A stretch of DNA of 49,324 nucleotides, taken from NCBI GenBank assembly GCA_028288485.1, contig JAQBNO010000082.1:1-49324 (forward strand), in the 5' to 3' direction. The translations under genes and the position numbers were made by a program. The notes under the pieces were generated by a model that was not told the DNA's origin, did not search any database, and saw only the letters and a program-made list of their open reading frames with translations. Positions 43,025-49,324 of this stretch are shown here, one piece after another (position 1 is the stretch's first letter; every line of letters starts with the position of its first letter). This DNA comes from Segetibacter sp. (GTDB taxonomy: Bacteria > Bacteroidota > Bacteroidia > Chitinophagales > Chitinophagaceae).

Positions 43025-43170
43025 TGGTGAAAAGCAATACCAACAACAGGACACTTCCCTTGCGGATCTTCTTATCCCACTGGACGATACCAGCCAAAGA
43101 AACACGAAAGTTTGCTGCCGAATAATTACCGAACCTGTATAGCGCCATTGCGATGATCTCAAAACCCGGG
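43025..43170 (-). pseudogene. Possible fragment of a 3-ketoacyl synthase-like gene
   Basis: In the minus-strand frame spanning 42939-43382, the piece SPGFEIIAMALYRFGNYSAA, then LAGIVQWDKKIRKG, resembles the conserved C-terminal segment of FAE1/KCS-type 3-ketoacyl synthases (LYRFGNTSSSSIWYELAY...KGRVKKGD). Sequence around it does not match the family, and the adjacent frame (VVGIAFHQGNVSCYV) may continue it after a frameshift. This points to a decayed remnant. The rest of the open frame is not gene-like. A chance match cannot be excluded. Confidence 0.35.
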
Positions 43171-43717
43171 CTTGCCAGTGTATCATGAGTATATTGTTTG
43201 TGGTAAAACCTGCCGCTATTGCAACAAAAAGCATTACCGATGTGAATGAGCCAGGAACTGGCTGAAGCAATACTTGTAATGGCCGCCGGATATCGGTTCC
43301 CGCTAAAGATACTATGCAATGAAAGCCTGAGGGCAAAAGGAGGTGTAGAACTTGCAAATACATTAGTATTATTTATATACATATATATTTATTTTCATTT
43401 TTCATTTTTTCGATTAAGTATAACAATTCAAATACATCTCTATAATACTGATATGTATGTGTGTTTTTTAACTGTTTTAAAATCAGTGTTTTAACACCTA
43501 TCTCTACTTTAAAGCTACTTTTCTTTTAATTTTTTTTTGGCATTCTATTATTTTTAATATAGTTTGCAGTAGATAACGAGGAATGAAATTCTCGATTAGT
43601 AACAACAACAGGTAAGGCGGCATACGCCAAATAAGCGTACGAAGGGTAGAAGAGTGATGATTTTAGGGCGTAAAAAAGAAGTTGAATCGCATCATTTCGC
43701 CGCCCAGGAATACCTGG

Positions 43718-43737
43718 GTACAAGAGTGCGACGCAAC
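43718..43737 (+). repeat. Dispersed GCGACGC intergenic repeat, copy H
   Basis: Full core GTACAAGAGTGCGACGCAAC, followed by AGAAG as in copy E and by GTTGGTAACC near 43760-43769. Confidence 0.8.
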
Positions 43738-44123
43738 AGAAGATGACCGTAGCTACCGAAGTTGGTAACCAATATCCATAAAAATAACATCCTGCGATTC
43801 TTGCCTGCAAACATAAATATAGTGTCAAAGTATTACTATCATCGACACTGAGTTACTACCAGCCTCCTAAGGCTTTTCTATCGATTGTAAGAAAACGGAA
43901 CTTTATTAAGCTTCTTTTTACCTGCCTGTTGAATGTCATTTTTCAACAAAAGATCCTTGTTTTACTTGCTAAAATAAATGGTAATTGATGCCTCTTTATA
44001 CACCTGGTTGAAGAAACATATAAATAATGTCAATAAAATAAATAACCCCCACGAAAAAAAATAAAAATGAAAAGAAAACTACATCTGCAGCTTTAAAAAA
44101 GTAAGGTGGTTAACCAAAAAAAA

Positions 44124-44150
44124 CGCAAAAGTGTTGCGAGCACTTTTGCG
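44124..44150. promoter_or_regulatory. Perfect hairpin in the leader of the second susC
   Basis: CGCAAAAGTG (44124-44133) and CACTTTTGCG (44141-44150) form a perfect 10-base stem with a 7-base loop, preceded by eight A residues from position 44116. Read on the minus strand it is an intrinsic terminator with a U-tract, yet no minus-strand gene needs one here. It is 67 bases before the susC ATG, so it may be an operator, a leader hairpin or a barrier to antisense transcription. Confidence 0.6.
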
Positions 44151-44217
44151 CAAATATTCGGGCTAACCCATTCAGAAACAATCAGCACCCTCAGGTATTA
44201 ACCCAAATCTCAAATGT

Positions 44218-47200
44218 ATGAATTTTATTTCTCCTATCAAGGCGATGTGTGAAACATCGCCGGTCACTTTACGAATTTTTATCAGATTACAACTTGCGGT
44301 CGTTTTAATGTTGGCAACGCTTGTCTACGCAAACGCCGCTTACCCTCCAACAACTGTTACAGGCACCGTTTTAGACGAAAAAGGCGAAGCTCTCCAGGGA
44401 GTATCGATTTCACTGAAGGGAACTGATAAGGCAACCGTTACTGATTCACATGGAAAATTCCAGATAGCTGCAGAAGATGAAAAAAGCATCCTGGTGTTTT
44501 CGTTTGTCGGCTTCAAAACGTTTGAAACTGCTGTAAAAAACGCTAAAGATTTACATATTTCATTATCACCCGAATCGAAATCACTAAGTGAAGTTTTAGT
44601 GGTAGGCTACGGTACACAAACCAAGGCGGAATTTACGGGTTCATCAGCACGAATTAATGGTAATTCGTTGAAAGATATGCCGGTTCAGAGTTTCGACCAG
44701 GGCCTGGCGGGTAAAGCAACGGGTGTAAGCATAGGGCAACCAAACGGTGTATTAAATAATGCGCCTGTTATCAGGATTCGTGGCATCAACTCAATTTCTC
44801 TTAGTTCATATCCTTTAATAGTAGTAGACGGTATTCCTGTTAATACCGGTAACGCTGCAAACTCAAGTATCGTAGCCAATAATCCTTTGGGTGATATAAA
44901 CCCCGCCGATATTGAAAGTGTGAATGTATTAAAAGATGCGGCTTCAACTGCTATCTACGGTTCAAGGGCTGCTGCGGGGGTTATTTTAATCACAACTAAA
45001 AGTGGTAAAAACGGGAAAGCCAGGGTCAGCTATGAAGGTTGGACAGGTATAACCGAAGCCGTTCGCTTACCTGATTTGTTAGACGCAGAGCAATTTATGA
45101 TGATTAAAAATGAGGCCGTTCTTAACTCAAAAATTCTGTCAAATAATCAAAATAACGCTGCTGTGCCTTCAGCATCATTTTTCCCAATGTACAACGCCGA
45201 TGGTTCCCTTGTAAATACCAACTGGTTCGACGAGGTTTACCAGAAAGGTGTTTCTCAAAATCATAGCTTAAGCGTTTCCGGCGGTTCGGAATCAACTAAA
45301 TATTATTTTTCGACCAATTACAGCAATCAAAAGGGTATACTTAAAACGAATGAGTTTACACGAAAAGCGGTTCGTTTTAATCTCGATCATAAAGTGACGT
45401 CGTGGTTTAAATTAGCTGCGAACGTTAATTATAACAACAGCTTAAATGCTTCTCCCCAAACAGGATCATTGGAAGGCAATGCTTTCCAGCTTACTGCACC
45501 TGCAAGGCTTGCAACATTGTCTGCACCTAATGTACCAGTAAAAAATCCGAATGGTTTTTATAATTTAAGCTCTGCCAATACTTTAGGGATGGGTGCTAAT
45601 ACGGTATCCAGCAATTTTTATAATCCTTCCGCTATACTTGAATACAACAGGTATACATCGCAAAACGACCGTATCATTGCCAGTTTTGCAGGCGATGTAA
45701 CCATTGTTAAAGACCTGGTCTACAGGCTGAGTTATGGTATTGATCGTCTTAAAATAGAAAATAAAAACTTCGAAAGTGCAATACATGGCGGCGGCTTTTC
45801 CAACGTAGGGGCAGCAACCAACACCAGCATCCTGATCGATAACTGGAACCTGACAAATACGCTATCCTATAAGAAGTCATTTGCCGAACTGCATAATGTT
45901 TCTTTATTAGCTGGATATGATGTTCAAAAGTTCAATAACTCTTCCTGGGGTGCGCAACGTACTGGTTTAGCAGATGCATTTTTTAATATGTACCAGGGTG
46001 CTTTCCAAAATATTGTACCTGGTAACAATAATTCTTTCAGTCAAAAAGCTTTTGCTTCATCCTTCGGACGTATCAGTTACGATTTTGATAAAAAGTATTT
46101 CATTACTGTAAACTATCGTCGTGACGGTAACTCTGCTTTAGGTGCTGACAAAAAATACGGAACTTTTGGCGGCGTATCAGGTGGGTGGGCTTTATCGGAT
46201 GAAAAATTTTATAAATCTTTACCTTTTTCCGATGCGGTTACCAGTGTTAAGCTGCGTGCAAGCTGGGGCAAAGTAGGTAATGGAAACCTGGCCAATAACT
46301 ATGGCTCTTTATCCCTGTATAATTCTGCATTATACGGTTCTGTTCCAACCTTTGCCTTTAGCCAGGGTGGCAATCCTGACTTAGGCTGGGAAACCAGTAA
46401 ACAAACGAACATCGGAGCCGACATTGGTTTATTGAAAGACAGGATCACTTTAGATCTTACCTACTATAACAATAATGTAGACGGATTGATCTTGAATGTT
46501 CCTCAATCACCATCAAAGGGAATTCCGGGTAATGCAATTCTTCAAAACATTGGTGCGATGTATAATCGTGGTTTTGAAGCCGGAATTACTGCGACCCTTA
46601 TCCGCAATTCGAAATTCAGCTGGACTTCAAATGTAAACTACACCTACAACCAGAACAAGGTTACCGAGCTTTTCGGAGCAGGATCTGAAATTGTAGGAAC
46701 AACTGCCGCTACAGCAGAAACTTCGAATATAACCCGTGTTGGTTATTCGGTGGGTAGCTTGTACGGTGCCAAAACAGACGGTGTTAATCCTGCAACAGGG
46801 CAAAGGGTCTTCATCAACAAGGCGGGAGAAAGGATTCAATACAATCACTCTGTACCCTCAGGTCAAAGCCGCTGGACTTATTTAGACGGAAGAACAGCCC
46901 AGGCTATTAGTGTTAACGACTATTACATTTTAGGTAATGCACTTCCAACGTTCTATGGTGGCTTTAATAATAATTTGAAATACGGCAATTTCGACCTCGG
47001 TATTAATTTCACTTATTCGGGCGGTAATTATATCCAAAACGGAACCAAAGGTACCTGGCGCGATCAACGTTTCTGGAACAATACAACAGAAGTATTAACG
47101 AGGTGGACAACCCCGGGTCAGATCACAAATATGCCAAGGGTTGTTATAGGAGACCTGCTTTCAAACGGTTCGTCTTTCCCGATTTCTGAAAATGTTGAAA

Positions 47201-47448
47201 AAGCCGATTTTATCAGGTTGCAAACTGCTTCTGTAGGTTATAGATTTCCATCAACCTTGTTCGGTAAAACAGGAATTAACTCTGCCAGAGTGTACGCACA
47301 GGTATTTAATGCTTTCCTCATTACAAATTATAGCGGCCAGGATCCTGATATTTCAGTTAATGGTAACACCAATACAACTCCCGGTGTCGACAAGAATTCT
47401 GTACCGCAAGGCAGAACCTTCACTTTTGGTGTAAACGTTGGATTTTAA
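44218..47448 (+). CDS. susC: Second SusC-type TonB-dependent transporter
   Basis: The 1076-residue protein has a long N-region followed by a signal peptide (LAVVLMLATLVYANA-A, about residues 27-41). The CarboxypepD_reg-like domain starts TVTGTVLDEKGEALQGVSISL, then the TonB-box-like EVLVVGYG, plug sequence FDQGLAGKATGVSIGQPNG, SusC marker ASTAIYGSRAAAGVILITTK and a barrel ending in FTFGVNVGF. It forms a pair with the SusD gene 17 bases downstream. No sigma/anti-sigma genes, AraC or hybrid sensor lies beside it in the window, so its regulator and its glycan are unknown. It could serve the DUF1501/PSD1 group upstream, but the 1.7 kb gap weakens this. Confidence 0.95.
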   Translation: MNFISPIKAMCETSPVTLRIFIRLQLAVVLMLATLVYANAAYPPTTVTGTVLDEKGEALQGVSISLKGTDKATVTDSHGKFQIAAEDEKSILVFSFVGFKTFETAVKNAKDLHISLSPESKSLSEVLVVGYGTQTKAEFTGSSARINGNSLKDMPVQSFDQGLAGKATGVSIGQPNGVLNNAPVIRIRGINSISLSSYPLIVVDGIPVNTGNAANSSIVANNPLGDINPADIESVNVLKDAASTAIYGSRAAAGVILITTKSGKNGKARVSYEGWTGITEAVRLPDLLDAEQFMMIKNEAVLNSKILSNNQNNAAVPSASFFPMYNADGSLVNTNWFDEVYQKGVSQNHSLSVSGGSESTKYYFSTNYSNQKGILKTNEFTRKAVRFNLDHKVTSWFKLAANVNYNNSLNASPQTGSLEGNAFQLTAPARLATLSAPNVPVKNPNGFYNLSSANTLGMGANTVSSNFYNPSAILEYNRYTSQNDRIIASFAGDVTIVKDLVYRLSYGIDRLKIENKNFESAIHGGGFSNVGAATNTSILIDNWNLTNTLSYKKSFAELHNVSLLAGYDVQKFNNSSWGAQRTGLADAFFNMYQGAFQNIVPGNNNSFSQKAFASSFGRISYDFDKKYFITVNYRRDGNSALGADKKYGTFGGVSGGWALSDEKFYKSLPFSDAVTSVKLRASWGKVGNGNLANNYGSLSLYNSALYGSVPTFAFSQGGNPDLGWETSKQTNIGADIGLLKDRITLDLTYYNNNVDGLILNVPQSPSKGIPGNAILQNIGAMYNRGFEAGITATLIRNSKFSWTSNVNYTYNQNKVTELFGAGSEIVGTTAATAETSNITRVGYSVGSLYGAKTDGVNPATGQRVFINKAGERIQYNHSVPSGQSRWTYLDGRTAQAISVNDYYILGNALPTFYGGFNNNLKYGNFDLGINFTYSGGNYIQNGTKGTWRDQRFWNNTTEVLTRWTTPGQITNMPRVVIGDLLSNGSSFPISENVEKADFIRLQTASVGYRFPSTLFGKTGINSARVYAQVFNAFLITNYSGQDPDISVNGNTNTTPGVDKNSVPQGRTFTFGVNVGF

Positions 47449-47465
47449 TTAATAAAAACACTACA

Positions 47466-48914
47466 ATGAAAATTATAAATAAAAGCATAATAAAGCCTTA
47501 CATGTTCCGCCTTGGTTGTTTTGCATTAACACTAGGCCTTACTGTTACCTCGTGCAGCGAAAAAGAATTACTAAGTCCTCAGCCCGAAACGACTCTAGGG
47601 ATAGATGTAGTATTTGACTCTCCTTCAAGGGTGCTTGGACAGGTGAATGGGATGTATTCTGCACTTAAAAGCGGTGACTTTTTAGGCGGACGGTACGTGA
47701 TGTTGAATGACATCCGTGGAGAAGAATTTATGAACAGGTTAAACAATATTTTTACCGGTTATGATGCCTGGAACCATACCATCAATTCGGGGTCAAATGA
47801 TGCATTAACCAGTTGGAGCTCTGCTTATTCCGCCATTAATTCGGCTAATTTAGTGATAGACGGACTGGCAGCGCATCCTACTGTTGTTCCCGCAGCCACT
47901 GCTGCACAATACGTAGCGGAAGCTAAGTTCGTAAGAGCGCTTTCTTATTTCTCACTGATTACTTTTTACGGACAACCATACGTGAAAGATGGAGGTGCTT
48001 CTCCCGGTATTCCTCTTCGCTTAAAAGGTGAGACGTCAACCGCTAACAACGATTTAAAAAGAAGTACGGTTGCAGAGGTTTACACCCAAATTTTAAAGGA
48101 TCTTGATGAAGCGGAAGCAGGTTTACCCTCCACCTATAGTACCTCGTTGTTAAATACTACAAGGGCGCATAAAAACACCGCCATTGCAATTAAAACAAGG
48201 GTATATTTGACTATGGGCATGAATGGTAAAGTAATTGCGGAAGCAAAGAAAATCGTTCCAAATGCGCCACCTTATAAAGCTCCAACCGGAGTTCCCAATG
48301 AAATGCAGGCGAATGTATTAACGATTTTCGGCTCAAATTATACTACCAACGAGTCTATATTTTCGATGCCAATGACCGCTCTGAATTTTGTAAGTGGCCA
48401 GAGCTCTCTCGGTTATGAATTCAACACCAACCAGGAATACAGTTTAAATCCTGCCGGTATTTTAGGCAATCCTAACTGGATGCCAACAGATGCACGTAAA
48501 ACCATGCTGCGAACAAATTCAACGGGAACCTATATCACCAAATACAACCATGCTCAATTTTTAGATTATGTTCCGGTAATCAGGTATGCTGAGGTTCTTT
48601 TAAATTATGCTGAAGCTGCTGCTAAAACCGGCGATGTTATAAAAGGTACTGAATTACTGGCGGCCGTGCGGAAACGTTCTGATCCAACTTACGTGTTTCC
48701 TACCTCAGCAACGGTTAAATCAGAAGAATTGGTAAATACCATCCTAACTGAAAGAAGGATTGAGTTTTTAGGTGAAGGCTTCAGGTCGAACGACCTGCTC
48801 AGGAATTTGCTTACAATTCCGTCAAAAGGAACTGCACCGTCAATTTCTCCGTCGCAACCTGAATATATTTTCCCTATTCCAAACGCCGAAATTTCTTCAA
48901 ATAAAGCTTTATAA
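47466..48914 (+). CDS. susD: Second SusD-type glycan-binding lipoprotein
   Basis: The 482-residue protein has a lipoprotein signal (LGLTVTSC) and a mature start SEKELLSPQPETT. SusD features include AEAKFVRALSYFSLITFYGQPYV, VAEVYTQILKDLDEAEAGLP, IKTRVYLTMG, RYAEVLLNYAEAAAKTGD, LTERRIEFLGEGFRSNDLLR and the ending EYIFPIPNAEISSN. It is about 90 residues shorter than the mannan SusD (572). It starts 17 bases after susC, so both come from one transcript. Nothing downstream in the last 410 bases is a gene, so the rest of the locus, if any, is outside the window. Confidence 0.94.
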   Translation: MKIINKSIIKPYMFRLGCFALTLGLTVTSCSEKELLSPQPETTLGIDVVFDSPSRVLGQVNGMYSALKSGDFLGGRYVMLNDIRGEEFMNRLNNIFTGYDAWNHTINSGSNDALTSWSSAYSAINSANLVIDGLAAHPTVVPAATAAQYVAEAKFVRALSYFSLITFYGQPYVKDGGASPGIPLRLKGETSTANNDLKRSTVAEVYTQILKDLDEAEAGLPSTYSTSLLNTTRAHKNTAIAIKTRVYLTMGMNGKVIAEAKKIVPNAPPYKAPTGVPNEMQANVLTIFGSNYTTNESIFSMPMTALNFVSGQSSLGYEFNTNQEYSLNPAGILGNPNWMPTDARKTMLRTNSTGTYITKYNHAQFLDYVPVIRYAEVLLNYAEAAAKTGDVIKGTELLAAVRKRSDPTYVFPTSATVKSEELVNTILTERRIEFLGEGFRSNDLLRNLLTIPSKGTAPSISPSQPEYIFPIPNAEISSNKAL

Positions 48915-49324
48915 ACAACCGCTTTTTAAGAATTTTTTTTTGGATACCGGCACCGGTTTTCATAGCGTCATCGTTGCTACGCTCAGTTCAACTTTTAATT
49001 CTTTGATAGAACTTAGCCTGGCAGTTTTTACCCGTAGCTCGCCGAAGGGTACCCCGGGCCTGTCGAAGGGGCGCAATCACTTCGTCGGCAAACCAACGAG
49101 GAGCTGTCGTTTTCATTGCAAGCAACTTTGAAAATATCGAATTCATTATTTGTTTTTAAAAATAACCGGTTTATGAAATATTCGAAGCATGCTGCACACA
49201 GGCCTTCTTCTCCTCAGGGAGAAGGATGAGGAGGATGAGGAGGTGAAACCTGGTAAGTCAAAAATTGTAGGGCACAGAAGTTTTTTAACAGAGCTACACA
49301 AATAATAATGAGTTACAGGCCTTC
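48915..49324. other. Intergenic end of window with repeats
   Basis: Contains REP-like pieces (CGAAGGGTACCCC, CTGTCGAAGGGG, 49042-49070) and a CTTCTCCTC/GAGAAGGATGAGGAGGATGAGG stretch (49205-49245). No gene is supported. Confidence 0.5.
49205..49245. repeat. CTTCTCCTC / GGAGAAGGATGAGG repeat
   Basis: CTTCTCCTC and GAGAAGG arms form a hairpin, followed by GATGAGGA units in tandem. It resembles the repeat at 32215-32250. Confidence 0.5.

Larger units (their letters stand above)
42534..44217. other. Long gene-poor region
   Basis: The 1.7 kb between the SGNH gene and the second susC holds no intact gene that I can support. It contains short direct repeats (AATAGCGAATAGTGAATGGTGAATG at 42543-42567 in part), a probable ketoacyl-synthase fragment (about 43030-43165, minus), a very A/T-rich tract (43360-43560), repeat copy H (43718-43737), an AGTGTC/GACACT inverted repeat (43821-43849) and a perfect hairpin at 44124-44150. 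Confidence 0.6.

Noticed and set aside
42939-43382. 147-codon minus-strand open frame as an intact gene
   Set aside because: Only a short middle part resembles a known family; the rest has no gene-like composition, so I list a possible fragment instead of a gene.
43526-43828. 100-codon minus-strand open frame
   Set aside because: It contains dispersed repeat copy H and has no recognisable protein features apart from scattered hydrophobic residues.
43821-43849. AGTGTC/GACACT inverted repeat with an internal AAAGTAT as an additional AraC site
   Set aside because: It is nearly 400 bases before the second susC and matches only seven bases of the motif, which can occur by chance.
48772-49131. 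119-codon open frame overlapping the end of the second susD gene
   Set aside because: Its first part lies in another frame of susD and the rest crosses REP-like repeats; translation is rich in Ser/Arg/Phe with no motif.

Overview
The window comes from a Bacteroidota chromosome, most likely a Chitinophagaceae-type soil or plant-litter glycan degrader (family placement is inference). The support is: two SusC/SusD pairs, a type A and a type B secretion-system-9 (T9SS) sorting domain, lipoproteins with short Bacteroidota lipoboxes, a TAnnTTTG-type -7 promoter box, A/T-rich leaders without Shine-Dalgarno sequences, and planctomycete-type cytochrome/DUF1501 proteins. I saw no rRNA, tRNA, CRISPR array, intact insertion sequence, phage gene or replication origin.

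Layout. (1) 1-5840: a T9SS-secreted repeat protein (minus), an App1-family (DUF2183) phosphatase (plus) and an unrecognised small ORF without a good start (minus). (2) 6008-15287: a tiny lipoprotein-like ORF, a formylglycine sulfatase (plus), then three minus-strand genes for secreted proteins: a CE2-like acetylesterase, a gliding-type C-terminal-domain protein with DxDPG repeats, and an FG-GAP/ASPIC-UnbV lipoprotein. (3) 15438-33690: a nearly complete beta-mannan utilisation locus. A divergent AraC regulator faces susC-susD, two surface glycan-binding lipoproteins, two GH26 endo-mannanases, a sodium:solute symporter, a GH130 mannosylglucose phosphorylase, an AGE-family 2-epimerase and a GH27 alpha-galactosidase. 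(4) 34059-42533: a second plus-strand cluster with a PSD1 cytochrome carrying a CBM6-like insert, a Tat-type DUF1501 protein, a Tat-type TIM-barrel sugar isomerase-like protein, a DUF2231-cytochrome-LRR fusion and an SGNH hydrolase. A decayed toxin-antitoxin pair lies inside it. (5) 42534-44217: gene-poor, with a probable ketoacyl-synthase fragment and repeats. (6) 44218-48914: a second susC-susD pair.

How it works together (inference from families). GH26 enzymes cut mannan outside the cell and in the periplasm, GH27 removes galactose branches, and the CE2-like enzyme may remove acetyl groups. SusC/SusD and the IPT lipoproteins bind and import oligomannosides, and the symporter brings mannobiose into the cytoplasm. 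The epimerase turns mannobiose into mannosyl-glucose, and the GH130 enzyme phosphorolyses that to mannose-1-phosphate and glucose. The AraC protein probably controls the locus through four AAAGTAT sites in the araC-susC gap.

Most notable non-coding features: a dispersed intergenic repeat with core GTACAAGWGTGCGACGCAAC (eight copies), helically phased AAAGTAT sites, an intrinsic terminator ending only 28 bases before the first GH26 start codon, and the toxin-antitoxin scar at 38547-38966.
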